A stretch of 64,000 bases of DNA from Steromphala cineraria (Eukaryota > Mollusca > Gastropoda > Trochida > Trochidae). Shown here one piece after another: positions 11,641 to 26,163 of this stretch. Made by a program: the position numbers and the translations under genes. The notes below the pieces were generated by a model, which searched no databases, was not told where the DNA came from, and saw only the letters and a program-made list of their open reading frames with translations. Positions within the stretch are counted from its first letter, which is position 1. Every line of letters begins with the position of its first letter. Location: the NCBI GenBank assembly GCA_916613615.1, contig OU744724.1, positions 30,091,452 through 30,155,451 on the forward strand, in the 5' to 3' direction.

Positions 11641-12529
11641 CATTGTCTTGTACATAAAATTTCAAAATAATTATAGTCTCTGGATGAATGATTTCTTAAA
11701 ATAATTTGTACAAAGTACAGAAATTAAAGAGCCACTCCATGAGTTGTTTAGGGTCACATATCCTAAACTCTATAAACGGTGTCATTATATCGAGAATGTT
11801 GCTGAAAAGTATCATTTTAAAGCAAATCTGCTTTGAACGATGACAAAAAGGTAATTAAGTTGTGTTTATAATTTTTTAAAAACGCACAATTGTGCAATGT
11901 AATATTGGAAACTCATCTAGAGTAGCTAGAAGACTCACCATAGTTAGGTAAGTTTTTGATAGCTTATATAACAAATAACCATTTACATTGCTCCGCATCT
12001 GTAGATATAACCTATTTTAAGATTTTCATGGAAATTCAGTATTGCTCAATCGAAGATAACAAATCTGTATGTTTTGAATTTACATCAATACATATGACAT
12101 TCAAGTTTTTATCAAGCTAAATACAGTGTCATTTTTAGGTTTATTAAAAACCACTCTTGATGAACTTATGCCCTCGATCAACTCCAATGTTCGTCACTTT
12201 CCATATGAATCTGATGGGAGCATGTTGCCCATAAACAAGATACGCTCTATGTCAGTAATGATTTTTTCAAGAGGGACCACATGAACACAGCCCGTAACTT
12301 TATACCTTCCTGTCTTGTGAAGGTTCTAAATTTGGAACTAATTAATTTTCAATCCCCAATCGACCATGAACCATGCCCTGGCTTTTCTGACAGAAGAATT
12401 CCTTAAATGAGGTATGTCTGTTGCTATAAACAGCGGTTCCCTCCGTGGTGTCAGATGTCAATCGAAGGGAGGCTGTGAGAGCTGGCGTGTGCCGAGTGCC
12501 AAACTGAATCAGGCGTCTTACTCATCACC

Positions 12530-13790
12530 AACCCTCACTTCCTTCCCTGCTGCTAAGTCTACTCTGTGTTGTACAGGCAGGCTAAGTCTGTCATCCAGAC
12601 CCTAAAGCAAACATATTTAATTGATGACCAACCAAGTCTAGAAAAGTATAGCAAGTCTAGATCGCTCAACTTTAATTTTGAAGTTAAAGCATCTTCTGGG
12701 CTCCATTTTGTTATATAACATGATTTGTTTAAAAATATTGTCAATATTGAAAAAAATACTTCTGAGACTAAATGTTAGTCTAAGGCAGGCTTTGACAGGT
12801 CGGGAAGACCTGGCTTTTTTATGTTCAGAAGTTTTATCCTTAGACTTGCTTGACATACAACTGATCTTTTAAAACTACACCATAACTTTGCCTCTTTCCT
12901 ACCAAGCTTCTATTATACAGGCAGAGTTTGACAGGTAGGGAAGACCTGGCTTCCTGTATGTTCAGAAGTTTTATCCTTAGACTAACCTGACTAGTCCTGC
13001 TTCATGACTGTGTATTATATAGGAGCCTTTATGCAGTCTAGGTCTAAATTCTGCAAGTCTAGATTGACTGAATACACATGAAATTAAAAGCCTCAAGAAA
13101 TAAAATAAAATAAATGAAGGTACAGTAATTATTTTGAACATTTCATAGACTAAATTTTAGTCTATAACCTGACATACAACCAGTCCTTTTTAACTCTACC
13201 ATACCATTTCCTCTTTGTTACTCCAGCTCCTATTACACAGCCAGGGTTAGTCTCTGAATAATTATAAGTCTCAAACAAAATATTTTTATAGAGAAAGGAG
13301 CCCTCAGAGAATTGGAAATTACAGATCTAGACTTGCCTTAAGAGGTTTTGTTAGTCTAACATCCAGACTACAGTAAAGCAGGGTTTGACAGGTCGAGTCG
13401 ATGTGGTTTACTGTATGTTCAGAAATTCTTTCTTAGACTTGACTGACATACAATCAGAATTTCTTTTTCATCCTTGGACAAACTTGGCACACAACCTCTC
13501 TCCCCATAACATTTCCTCTCTGCTACTCTTCTCTCTGTTATACACACAAAGTACTAGTTTGACACTGGGATCGGCAGACTTGGTTTACAGTTCCACCTTT
13601 TTTTTATAGGAAACAAGCCTCAGAAATATGAAATTTTCTACCCAAATTTGAATTTTCTTTTCAAGAGGTGCTTGGTGCTAGGGCTTCATGATCTACAGTA
13701 TTGTTCTGCTGTAAACTCCTTGTTGTCTGTTATATACACATGTATAGGCAGGGTTTGACAGGTTGAGGCAACTGTTACTGTTCCCTTCTA
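12530..13790. repeat. Degenerate duplicated block around GGCAGGGTTTGACAGG
   Basis: The segment GCAGG.TTTGACAGGTCGGG recurs at about 12785, 12919, 13378 and 13746, usually followed by TATGTTCAGAAGTTTTATCC and then a TAGACTTG..TGACATACAA segment. Spacing is uneven, so this is a decayed local amplification and not a clean satellite. No protein is encoded consistently across the copies. Confidence 0.6.
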
Positions 13791-13799
13791 TCTTTACAC

Positions 13800-16240
13800 C
13801 ATGCATGCCATGTAGCATGTTTATTAGTATTCTATTGTCAAAACTATAAGCAAGTCTTGATTTAAGCAAAAATCATTTTATTACTCCTAAAGTCTCTGAA
13901 GATCTTTACCAACATTTTATAAAACAGTACTATTTTTTGTGAATAAATTTATCAAAAAAGGACTGTCAATTCATGATTGGAATCTGCGGTATTGTCTTTC
14001 ATTACCTTACATTACTTCCTGATTTAGAATTTAAAGGTTCTGTTTACTTTTTTAACCAGGTTACATCTTAATTTTCATTTAATACACTGCCTTATGACCA
14101 TAGTAAACACCAATTCGCTCATGAAAAGAGATACAGGACCATATGGTCCATCAATTCACTATCAGTTTCTAAACATAACAGAATCTGGGAAGTAAATCTC
14201 AAAACATTGCCGTCAGTTATTCAAAATATGATACACCCAGTTCATCTCTCACCGGCTGTTTTTTAGCCAATGAAAGATCAGCAATATATTTTTGTGTTTT
14301 GTTTATCTTGGGAGTTAAAAGATTTGGTAGCTACTGTGAAAGCTTGGCACACCTTGATCTTGAAAGTCAGCCTGGCAACAAGGAAACGGTATGTTGTAAC
14401 AGGGAGGATATTTGGAGGAAGGGGATATACGGTGCCAGCTGGGCCTCTCATTGGCTGGAACTGTCTTTGAGTCTACCTGCAGTGGAAACTCTTCAATTTG
14501 TGCTGGGTCGTAATTCTTTCGAGAACTTTGGTAATTATGTTTGTGGAGTATCTGATTTCCATCATTCTGGAAAGGGATCACAGGATTTGAACCAACTTAA
14601 GGTGTACATCACTGAAGTGAAATGGTTCCGCCTTATCTTATACGGGAGTTGTCATAAGACTGGTGATTCACTGATAGTGTGCTGTAGATTTACGCAGTTG
14701 CACAGTGTGCCGTGAAAGTAAGGATGAGTTATCAGGCTACTTGTGTCTGTGGGATATTGAAACTGAGATAAGTGTGATAACATCATGGTCAGCCTGTACA
14801 GGAAGGCTTCTTCGTTGTCAAGGATACCTCTACATCTTGGAACATTTTGATTCAAATTGAATTTTGGATATAACTGTGTTTTTTAGATATTGTAACTCTG
14901 TGTTTGGATACCAGTTGGATACCTTGTGTATGTGTGATGGCATGGAACTGGACTCATGATTGGGTTTGTATGTTTAACTGTTTTTATGGATATTGACAGT
15001 CATGTGTTTTAATTATCTGAGTCTCTTAACACTAAGCACACACAACCTCTATTTACCATTCCCTTTTGACTTTTGGAATTAGCTTTGTAAGGATTTGTTC
15101 AATGTTTACCTTGGCAATATTCAAAAGTAGTCTATCAAATTTATCAAAATTCATCTTCAATGATAATTTATCATAGTTACGAGGAATGGTTTCACAAAAC
15201 TCCATTAGTATAAATGAAGATGGTCATTTCAACAATAATTCATTGATCACTCAGTTATGATGATCAGCTTAACAGTATTTGCCAAAGAAAGCCTTTACAA
15301 TTTACAATTATGATTATACATAAGACCAATTTAGCATTAAATAGCCAGATAACATTATCTATAGAACAGAAGTTGTTGTTTCCATCAGAAGAGGATAAGA
15401 TTATCTTTGATTATAAACGAAGGAGGAATAAACACTTACGCTATTAGAAACATACTATAAATCCATGTTTAGATACCCGCCTTAAATACAATCTGTCACA
15501 GCTAATGGCTGTAATACTGCCCAAGCGGCGTAAAACACCAACTCACTCACTCACTGAAATATCTTAATGTTTAAAAAATTATTTTGTGGTTTGCCCTATT
15601 TTGAAGTAGACACCTGGATTTATGGTATGTTCAAATATGCCTTTCAACACTGTTAAAAGGCTTTCAGGAAATGAAAATAAGGCTCGAAAGGCACTGTGTA
15701 ATTCATCATTTTATCATTTTAAAGGTAAAAGTATTCACAGAAATGGAACACATACAAAAACTTGCCTCAATTAATAAACATAATGTAAATGAAGTTAATA
15801 AATGTTGATAAAGTGACACTTGCAGAGTCTAAAGTTTGTAGATGAAAAAAATCACAACATATTCTACACATGATTTAATCACTTTACCAATATTTCAGTT
15901 TACCTTTCCATTTCCATATCAAGATGTTTATCATATTTGTATGTTATTCCACACAAGGTTGTATTGTCAAAAAGCTAGACTAATATTTAAAAAAGATTTA
16001 AAAAAAAAGAAACTATATTGTATATAAGAAAGGAGAATCAGAGAAATTGCTCATAGCCATGATAATTTTTTAAGAGGTTAATTTACTTTTATTTTATTTT
16101 TTAAGAGGTTATGTTGAGCCATCATCAAAATAAGTTACGGAAAACACTGATTTTCAATATTGAGACATTCTATGGTTCATGTATATAGGATATTTTGGAT
16201 GTCCATACTTTTTGTTTACCACAGGAAAGTATGTTATCAA
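13800..16240. other. Gene-free stretch with one unassigned open frame
   Basis: A frame of 138 codons (14299-14715, plus) is open and slightly richer in GC than its surroundings, but it has no motif I recognise and no convincing splice context. The opposite strand is also open for 88 codons, which argues against selection on one frame. The rest is AT-rich and unannotated apart from the gastropod repeat at 15500-15556. Confidence 0.45.
15500..15556. repeat. Gastropod-type repeat, reverse copy
   Basis: Reads GCTAATGGCTGTAATACTGC, then AAGCGGCGTAAAACACC and (ACTC)n. It is the reverse complement of the GAGTGAGTGAGT...GCGGCG type seen at 7804. Confidence 0.65.
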
Positions 16241-16246
16241 CTACAG

Positions 16247-16362
16247 TCCTGGACCTATCTTTTCGAAGCTCTCTTAGTGCTAAGATAGTCGCAAGCCAAT
16301 GTTATAGTATGGTACTTACGACCATCTTAGCACTAAAAGAGCTTCTAAAATCTAGATCCTGG
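16247..16362. repeat. Foldback element, CTAAGATAGTCG type
   Basis: Arms of about 45 bp (16247-16291 and 16319-16362) are inverted copies around TCTTAGTGCTAAGATAGTCG. The loop is about 27 bp. It fits a hairpin MITE. Confidence 0.75.
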
Positions 16363-16619
16363 TGTTAGACTATCAGGAAAAACATGTAAGGCAGTGTGGT
16401 GACCTCAAGGGAGTTAATAAGACAATCAGACCTTGTATTCACATCCTTCAGGAGTACAGTGTTTCTATCATTGATGGTTGTCTTTGTTTATGAAGTTTGC
16501 TGCAGGAACTATTCTACTTCTCTTAGTGGTTGAAGAATGTATAATAAGTCAATGCATAGATTATATGTACAAGTTGTGTTTGTGAAACACTTGACTTATA
16601 TTCAGCCTCTGAAAAATAA

Positions 16620-16720
16620 TAATTCTCAAAAAGATTTTTAAATATTAGAAAGGAGCCTCGGAGAATCGGAAATTTAGTAGTTCACTGCACTTGCGTTTAT
16701 AGAGGTTTTGTTAGGTCAAA
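16620..16720. repeat. Dispersed repeat family R1, one copy
   Basis: AGAAAGGAGCCTCGGAGAATCGGAAATT...GTAGTTCACTGCACTTGCG is related to 13280-13370 and, in reverse complement, to 45560-45690 and 53335-53455. Copies occur in both orientations, so it is dispersed and not tandem. Confidence 0.5.
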
Positions 16721-17361
16721 ATAATATTAACTGCAGTCTGAGTGTAAGGCTAGTGAAACACTGATGTCCCCGGATTCAAAATAGCTTAAAGAATGGCTTA
16801 GTTAGACTTCGGATCACTGATCAAGAGGTTAAATATTAGGACTTCATCTAAAAAGTCATAAATCAAAGGTCTACCGGTATTGTTTATTGTTAATGAAAAA
16901 TAAATGAGAAACTGTATCACATATGTGCTCAGACCAATTGAATATTATATGGATATAATTATTTCTCTTTTCACGATATTGTGAAATACTTAGATTTGGG
17001 AAGACTTTATACCAGTCTAGAGAGAGAAAGGAAGGAGAGAAAGTAGATGTTATCTATCAACAAGACTCTGATGATACAAAAGAGATTGCAAGCTCTTGGA
17101 AGATGAAAGCTTAAGTTCTGGTAGGAGGATATTTATCAATGATAATATGAACTTGATAATCCCAATATCTAAAAGAAGTATTGAATATTTGGTTTCATAT
17201 CTAAATGAGATGAGCAGATAAAATAGATAATTCTATCTAACTGACAGAATTAATATGCTGTAATTTCTAGCATGAAAGTCTGAATAAATTAATGAAAGAC
17301 AAGAAATATATACAAATATAACAACAAATATTGTAAGTCGTGAATGAAAATGAATTTCGTA

Positions 17362-17856
17362 TTCGACATAATAAGCGCCCTCTTCCTATAAGCACCTCCC
17401 TTACGGTGCCTTTAACCAGTTTATGAAATAAGGCCCGTCCGACAGCCCGGTACTGGTTACTTTTTGTCGGGACTGGTAACTTTTTGAGCTTTTCTTAAAT
17501 TTTACCATTGTAATTTACAAAATACCTATTTTGGGCTGGCTACATTTTTAAATTATTTCAAACACTGCTTTAACTCGAAAAACATTAAGCGCCAAATCAA
17601 AAAACATTAATCAACCCCTCTCCAGGCATACCTTACATGACAAACGTATGAAATTTTACATAAAAAAATGGTTTGAAGACTTGATTTCAGTCCTCCTCTT
17701 AAATCATGGTAATTGGATTTGTAACTGTTTGCTAAAAACAATATGCAGATCGTGAATATACAAACATTTTTATCATTCGACTGAATGATTAAGACATTTT
17801 AATTAGCGCCCCCTCTTTCCAAATTTTTAACCACCGAGGGCGCTTTATAGGTTGAA
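17362..17856. mobile_element. TA-flanked MITE with AAGCGCCCTC termini
   Basis: The ends read TTCGACATAATAAGCGCCCT and, reversed, TTCAACCTATAAAGCGCCCT, flanked by TA (17360-17361 and 17857-17858). This suggests a Tc1/mariner-type non-autonomous element of 495 bp. Its interior (17449-17570) matches a free fragment at 41455-41590. Confidence 0.8.
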
Positions 17857-18039
17857 TATAGTAATAGTTTCTTTCGTATTAATGTTGTAGAAAAACTAAT
17901 TTATCTGTGGAAGATTGGGACAGATACTGTCATCTCAAGCAGTTGAATATTGACAATGAAAGAAATTAAGGAAATGCATTGGATGAAATTCACAAGAGAA
18001 ACAAAAAATATTACTATTATTATTGCTCTCCTGTTGATG

Positions 18040-18115
18040 TTCTTCAATATATCTAACATGTTTGCTATATCCGAGTGTTCACTATATCCGTGGTCGCTAT
18101 ATCCGTGTTCTACTG
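18040..18115. mobile_element. Right-end fragment of a pogo/Tigger-like MITE
   Basis: Contains repeated CTATATCCGTG / CTATATCCGAG segments and ends GTTCTACTG followed by TA. It is the same right end as in the elements at 28530-28699 and 42633-42791; the left end is missing. Confidence 0.6.
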
Positions 18116-20120
18116 TATCTAACATGTTATGACATATTGTGTAAAACATTGCTGCCTGAACAGTTGATGTGTCGTCATAACCATAAAGAATGACGTTACG
18201 ATGTCAGTGACACGTTATGTAAATTATTTCTTGTATTTTTTTACCATATGATTAAGTTTTAAATAAATAAGATATTAAAATCTGTCCCTTTTAAAAACAA
18301 TGAAACTTTTGATCACTATGCACAACTCATTTGTTTTAAACTGCCATCAAGCATCACATTGATTCAATTACCTGAAAGGGTAAGAAAAAGTGCTTGTACA
18401 TTATTTGAGATGTATATTTCAGCATGAGTGGTTTACATGGAAGTGTGAGAGAATGTCAAACTACTAATGTGCTGGTTAATTTGTGCCATATGTGAGATGT
18501 ATACAGGAGACTGGGAGTATATATATACATGCATCTAGAATGATAGGTATAGCCTTGTTTTGTAGGCTAACATCTCGTCTCAGTAAATAAATATTTGATA
18601 AAGAAATTCCAAGCTTAAGAACTTGAGATTATAGATATATCATAAAAAACTCTTAGACTTGCTAATGTGTGACTTAAAGACTTCCCTTTAATTTATTTGA
18701 TATACCGGTAATGAGTACAGCAACCTTCTAAGATATATATGTATACTGTAAGGATGCGCGGTATTAGCGATATATCTGTATATTGCAATACAGATATGAG
18801 GAATGATACCCATCCTTAGTATACTGTTTGTAAAATACATAAATGACACTCTTGATCTGTTAAATACTCAGCACAAAACAAACATGAAGCTATCAGGTCA
18901 AATTTGATTTGAATGAGTCACTATCTGCAAATATTTAAATAATTCCTCAATATTAAGAATGTTAAAAATATTTTAAATGACTGAGCAAGCCTAGGTGTTT
19001 TCACTGATCACAAGGGTATGAGATGCATGTCTATATGTCATCCATGTTTATTTTGCAGAGGACTATTCCAGCTTGAGTGGATAGCATGGAAGTATGAGAG
19101 AATGTCAAACGACTAATTTCCTTGTTAACGTGTACCACCTGGTCGATTCTCTGCATTTATATCAATGGTTCCATCAGTTGTAAACATTTGGAAATATGTT
19201 GGGCATATTAAATCAAAGATTGACTGTAATATTAGAGAGTGAGAAATTTACACACTTTAGCTGGTTACTCTTCAAGCTAAAACCATTTGATCTAACACTG
19301 GATTAAGTTCATTCCAAGACTTGATTATACTCTTTGTTAGTGAGATGTCTTTCCTGTTATTTGACCACTCAGATTGACTTGTAAGTGTAAGAAGTATAGT
19401 GTAAGAAGAATTGAGAAAGTTATGCCATCATTTTATTTGTTAAAACTTAAAACTTAACTTAACCAATATCTTATTTCTGAAACAATGTTGTCTTGACAGG
19501 CACCAAGGGGATTCCTTGCCCTTACAGAATTTAAAAGTATTCTGTCAGCAAGACCTTTAGATAAGATAAAATCTTAAGAAAGTCTGTAAATAGAATTAAG
19601 AGCTTGATTTTATTAAAAGAATAATTTTCAGGCTTCTATTAATTATTGTTTAATATTTATCATCAAATTATAGATTTATTTACAATTTATTTTCAGAGCA
19701 CAATTAATATAGAAAAACCAATATAATTAAAAATAGATAAAAAAATAAATTAAAATTCAATTTATTACTGATAAGTGATTTACAGTCATATCAAAATATC
19801 ATTGTGAAAATCACCGGTACTGATTGTCTCCATGTAGGATGTTTGTAATTGTTAAAATTGACCTTATCATTGTGTTTATGATTAACTGTTTAAACTAGAC
19901 ATTGCATATTTTGTTGGACATGTATAACACAAGTGGACACTTCAAGATTGTACTCAAAATATTAAAACTGAATAGCAAATTAACAAACCTTCCCGTTATC
20001 TATATTGTTGTACCATGATTGAAGTCAAGCATTAGAAGAAAAATATAACAATCTTCCGTTTTGAAATGAGAATCTCACATTGTTAACCATTCATTCTCCA
20101 ACTTCTGATAAAATATCAAT
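18116..20120. other. Gene-free AT-rich stretch
   Basis: No gene seen. A small inverted repeat around 18748-18826 (TAAGGATG...CATCCTTA) may be a very short MITE. Two related 50-bp segments (18425 and 19070, GTATGAGAGAATGTCAAAC type) point to an old local duplication. Confidence 0.4.
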
Positions 20121-20124
20121 CTAA

Positions 20125-20757
20125 TCAAGTAGCAACCCTGTTAAATGTAACTGACAATTTCATCAGCTTGTTTAAAATTATTTCTTAATTGAAGGGACAT
20201 TAAGTGATCACTATGTCTGTTCCCATCTTGTCAAAAGATGTCAGGATGTTCCTGGAGGCTAGTATCTCCCATCATTCAAGTCATCAGCAATGTGTTTCTT
20301 GTAGAGGGAATCACTCCAGCTTGATAAGAGCACATGTCTCGGACCCCTGACCAGGAGGCGTGTTGATGCAGGTGTTGGGAGGGGGATGCAGGTGGACTAC
20401 GTTAATAATAAGACTCTAAAATGATTTTTTTTCAATAAATCTGAAATTTGGAAAAAAAGGATGAAAAAGAGACTGAGATTTCTTCATTTTCAATAATTTT
20501 ATTTTTTGAAATGAGGATTACTATCATTACTTTTATCAAGTAAAAACCTGTTAAATGTTAACTGACAATTTCATCAGCTTGTTCAAAGTTATTTCAAAAT
20601 TGAAGTTACACTTATATCTCCCATCATCCAAGTCATCAGCAATGTGTTCCTTGTAGAGGGAATTACTCCAGCTTGATAAGAGCACATGTCTCGGACCCCT
20701 GACCAGGAGGCGTGTTGATGCAGGTGTTGGGAGGGGGATGCAGGTGGACTACGTTAA
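20125..20757. repeat. Two-copy direct duplication
   Basis: 20125-20407 and 20537-20757 share a front part (CTGTTAAATGTAACTGACAA type) and a nearly identical back part of about 125 bp (from GTCATCAGCAATGTGT to GGTGGACTACGTTAA). The copies differ by indels, so the duplication is not very recent. Confidence 0.75.
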
Positions 20758-20759
20758 CA

Positions 20760-23700
20760 ATTCAAGACCTGAGCACTTGCCTCGGAGGCAATCAAAACAC
20801 AATCGAGATGTAACCGAGAGGTGCCAGACTGATAAATGGCCAAGTCACAGCATTATTTCAAGTTGCCTCTCCAGAAATGATTACTTCACTAGGATAAGGT
20901 GTTTTCTCTGTGATATAATATTGGGTACCCTGCCTCTTGGTCTATTGTGGTTACCTCCCCTTTCCCCTAGAGGGCGCCTCAGAGATGGGCAAGGTGCTCT
21001 CCACATCTGGAGACTGTTTGAGAAACAATGCTATCAAGATGGAGTTTTTCTAGTAGAAACTGTCCTCTTGTTTTAGTTGTTCCATTAGTGTGGTATGAAG
21101 GAAATCTGAAATATTCAAAAGGCATTTCTCAGGCTAATAACTTTAATGATATACTTAATGCTTTAATATATATTTACTTCACCTTTGATACATTTTATCT
21201 TATACATGATTTTTACACATGTTTATGATCCTTCTTAATACAGCAGATGATTTAGATAAAAAAAATGCTGAAAAAAATTATTAAAAAAAATAATATACGA
21301 ACGGTTTTACTGTAAACTTTCCTTGCGCAATAATTACGGGCGTTCCTTCTTTGGCAAAATGTGAAATGGGCATTTCATTGTTTATTTTTCTCTTGAATGG
21401 ACTATTTGCATGAAAAAAACTTTGAAAATAGCAGACATAATTTTTTTAGTTGTCAATTCTGGTTTGTGAATGTGAATAACTGTATGGCCAACCTCAACCT
21501 CACTGACACCATTCAACTCTCATGTTTGGTATCAGGTCACATGGCAATGTTTGTGTAAGACAATATGTAAACAAATATTTGCTTTCTTTTGTCTGTCAGA
21601 GTAATGTGGTGAATGTAATGGATATATACACAAGTGAGTCACTGCTGTGTGTTATAGCACTTATCATACCTCTCATACATGCCAGCCAATCAACAAGTAC
21701 TGTTTATAGCTTGGTGAGGAGATACACAAGATACTACAGGTACATACTGACAATCAGCCGTGGTACCTTGGTATTTTTTTATAATGGTTATGGTAATAAA
21801 TTAAGATTCATTCGAAGAAGGACTCCATCAGGAATCGACTCACAATGGTTGACAATTTTATATAGATTTCAGAAAATACTGAAATAGATTTCAGAAAATA
21901 CTGAAATATAAAGTTTTTTTTTTTTCATTAATAAATCTATGTTTTGCTAAGTCAATGTAACAATGCATAACTTACCTTTGAATTATTTAGATTTTTAAGC
22001 CATTTTAAAGATAAAAAGTATACAATATATGATAAAAGTATAAAACTTTTATTTGAAATCTACAGGTTGATAATTTCTTTAATTCTGCAATTCCCCCAGA
22101 TATTTTATTTGGGTTTTTTTTTTAGGCAATACAGAAATTCAAATAAAGTAATTTCATTATTGACGGAAAACATAGACTTCTAACATTTTATGTTAATTGT
22201 CATGAAAACAACAATTGAATTAAGGTAACTGTCAAACTTAAGTCCATTAACATTCTCAAACACCTCATTTATCATATTTGTACATTGTGTGAAGTTGTGA
22301 ACAAAACCCCCACGCAATGTCAATCTACTTGTTAAAGTGAGGTAATGACCCATCATAGCTATATGAGCTTTTCTTTCTGTAATCCTATACTACCTACATA
22401 ATGGAACAACACAGAATAGAGCTGTACACAATGACTCCAGCCGAGGAGAAACCACCCGTTTTGGAGAACATAATACCGAAACACAGATCAGAGTGTGGTC
22501 AATACACGCTATGTCAGCACATAGTTCCCTTCAAGGCTACCACAGAGTTCGGTTTGCATCAGGGATTATCCCTAGTACTAAAGCCTACTAACGTCCAATG
22601 ATTTTTTTGTGGCTGACATTGATTAAATAACAATGTACTATGCTTATCTTTTGTGGACATTCTTCATGACAGTAATGATCAATTGAGAGCTTAGCTGATA
22701 GGCAACAGTATCTTTTTAATGTTGAAGTTCACCGGTCTTCCTTGAGTTAATATTGAATGACTTGACAGATAAGGGTATTGTGGTAGGAGCTCCTGGCAGA
22801 TCACTAGACAAAAGAGGTGTGTGGAGCTTGAGATTGAGAGTGTTCCACTCGCCAAGTTGATAGACTCTTCTGCTCTGCTGTCATTAGTACCAGACATCAC
22901 TTCATCTTGAAGCAGACGTCTTTTTATTCACTCAAAGAAGGCTTTGCCAAGAGCAGTTTTGACTTCCTGCAGTTTCAAATATTTCATTGAAAGAAGATCA
23001 CTTTCATCCAAAATTGACTTCATTTGTTCACCTGAAGGATATAGAACTGACTTCATTATTATCATGAAAAGATGATTTTTTGCTGAGTGGACACAATTTT
23101 CTCCTGAAACAGACATTCTAAAAAAATGTGTTATTAAAAGTCAACAGGATTTTCTTCTGAACAGGTTTGATATTTCACCAAAGGAGATGTGACTTTCCCA
23201 AGAAGCAAATGACAATGTCTGTATATACCTTGACCTCCGACCCTGGAATCTGACTACACATATATGTGTATGTCAGTCAACTTGAGTCTTGCTGCCTGTC
23301 AAAACAACTTTCACGAGCCCACCTGAAATTTGTACGTGTTGGTCACTGAGTGAGTATAAATTACAGTGACAGCCCGGTGTCTATACACAGTATACATATC
23401 TACCTATTGTAGTCTGGGACATGCTGTGTACCAGAGTATGTTGGTATGACACTGTATCACCCAGCTATTGTATTATTGCACATATCACCTGGTGTATATC
23501 TACACTTATCACCCGGGAACACTCCAGTTCACACAGTCTGTTATCACTTTCAGTGAACGCCTTTCACGTCTGCTGTCATAATGCCTCTACCTGTGGATAA
23601 GCTACTCAAGGATATTCACCTGAAGTGACACAACCTGGATATTTCATTTTCAAAGGCCTTCAACTGAAACCAGCTGAAATGTTCTCCGTGTGTTCTCATG

Positions 23701-26160
23701 TCAAAGGTGACTTGAGTTGAAGTGCATACATTTCAGTTGAGGTTGTTTGATGTCATATGCTTGACATTTCAACACAAGCATACAAGAAGATTTTACCTGG
23801 ATCTTGAGGAGGATCTACGGCCTAATTGGACCTCTTGACGTATTCAGTCTGGATTTAATAACCATTTCCTTCTTGAAAACTTGGAAAATATATGAATTGA
23901 TGTGCTAAAGTCTGTACCCTTTGGTGTGATAGGATTTTTTAAAAATCTGTACAAAAAAAACATCTTCATTCTGTGACTTGGAGCAATACCTTTAGTAAAA
24001 GAGTGGCATGTACCATTTTTGGCATATATAAAAAGGATCTACTTCAAGAAATCAGATAATCTAAGATTGACGGAGATGCTTGTTAGAGTTTCCACTATAT
24101 GAGAGAGGAGGGATTTACCTGATGCCTATATTACCCTGGAGGAATGTACTTTGCCTTAGTCTCTTCTCCTCAGGATGAGCCAGTAAGTTAGCAGATTTAC
24201 TTATAACTTCTATACTCAAATAACATAGTAATGTATCCCTTGTTCATCCAGGAAGCTATATGAATGATTATCAAAAGATGTCTTTTTGCTGAGTTGACAA
24301 AATTTACTTTTTGGAGAAAAAAATGTGCATTGAGTTGGTATTCCATGTTTATCCAGAAAGCTACATACTTTATCCTCTGTGCCTTAAACATTCTCTCATT
24401 AATAGTCAATACTCTCATTAACAAAACAGTTGCAACAGTGTTTTTAGCTTGATAGTTCAACAATGCTGCAACTGAAATAAAGATTTACTATGCAAATTCG
24501 CGGTCAACACTGTTGCAGCATAACATACAACAGCAGATCATTTACCTAGCTGCAAGTATATTTAGTATGACATTAGCTATGCACTTATCATGTATGACAC
24601 ACTGATAATATAACAAGTTTGCGGTATAATGATATATACTGTTAGTGATATTTTTTAAGGTGTTATCCGATATATCCTTATCACAGGATTGTTAATCACA
24701 AGTTTAAATATAGTTTATTCATTTTCCTTATTAATCTAGCTAGGTTAAAGATAAAAGTAATTTAATAGGCAACTGACAGGTAATAAAGACTTTCAATTGA
24801 CCTTTTGAGCCCACTTTATATAATATAATTTCTTAACTTTGTAGCATATACAGCTTTATATACTATACAAAAATCAATTAGGGATTGTTGACAGTTATGA
24901 TTGAATTTGTATACATTTAATTGGAAATATATATTTGCATACATCCCCTACTATTTTGACCAGTATTAATAATCTGCTTAGCACAAAGTTCATTGACTGT
25001 CATATCAATATTTAACAACTATTAACATAATTTTTTTAATTAAAAAAATCTATATCTTGAATTTGAAATATTTGCTAGGGGCTCCTTGTATGTGCTGTTT
25101 TATGTGAACTTATACAGGCAATAAATGTCATGTAAATATTCAAATCTACCCTCAAGCTCAAAATGTAATTAAAGATAAAAGAACAAATTGTTTGCAAGGT
25201 TGGTTTGACCTAACATTAATCATGATAAGTAGCATAAAAAGTTGATCTGTATAGAGTTTCAGACTACCATCTCCATGTATGGTATATATAGCAATGATGC
25301 AAGATATATATATACGTCTCATAACTCACATTGATTAAGCTGGTGTTGATATCTATTGCTCTACTGAACCTATGCTTCAAGCTTCTTCAACTCTTATACT
25401 AGTATATTTAGCTTCGAAAGTGAGAAGTCAAAATATTTGTTTTAACTCAATTTCAAATTTAATTTATTTTTTAAGTTTTATTGGCATCTTGTCTAACCTT
25501 ATTTCATAAACTGCTTAAGTGGTAAGAAATGTACAGGGGGAACTAAGGTTGTAAGCAGTTTATGAAATGTTTTGTGGCTATATAAATAAGTGTCTATATC
25601 AATATAAAAATCCTTTAGACATTAAATCTTTGCCAATTAAATTCAAAAGCATACAGTGCTCGGGTATATGATTTACATACATTACAATTTTGTATGAGGA
25701 CACAGAAACATGATACAAACTGACCGCAAGGTGCATATTGACACACAGTATACATAGTTTTGTATACATATACATAGTTTAGTATACATATACATAGTAC
25801 AACTTGGTGCAAGTGAAAGGATTTCACAGGAAGGCAGTTTGGTTATTCAAGCTCATGTATGACTGTTCTCCTTGAGTGAACACTTCCTCAGTTCAAGCCA
25901 CATGAGGGATTTGAGGTCACACAATGGATATAATTGACTTGCATGTCTTTATTATAGTTGCATAAATAATTCATAAGGCTCAACATTCTCTGTGGTGTTA
26001 ATACAAGTGTTATTGTTATGTCAAATCAGAGCCACAAGGGTGTTATTTGAGTCTCGAACTAATTGTTACATTGTGATTACTTAATTCACTTTGTGTGAAA
26101 GGAATGTCAGTTATTATATGAATGCCTGTGAAATACCGAAATCTATCAATGAAATATACT
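20760..26160. other. Gene-free stretch with several weak open frames
   Basis: Frames of 112 codons (20738-21076), 121 codons (21522-21887) and 66 codons (22401-22601), all plus strand, have no recognisable motif, and I cannot connect them by splicing. No RNA gene was seen. It is probably intronic or intergenic. Confidence 0.4.
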
Positions 26161-26163
26161 ATG

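Noticed and set aside
14299..14715. Open frame of 138 codons, plus strand
   Set aside because: Also open on the other strand, no motif, no partner exons; kept only as a note in the region entry.
17901..18149. Open frames on both strands around 18.0 kb
   Set aside because: They overlap the end words of a pogo-like MITE and have no protein motif.
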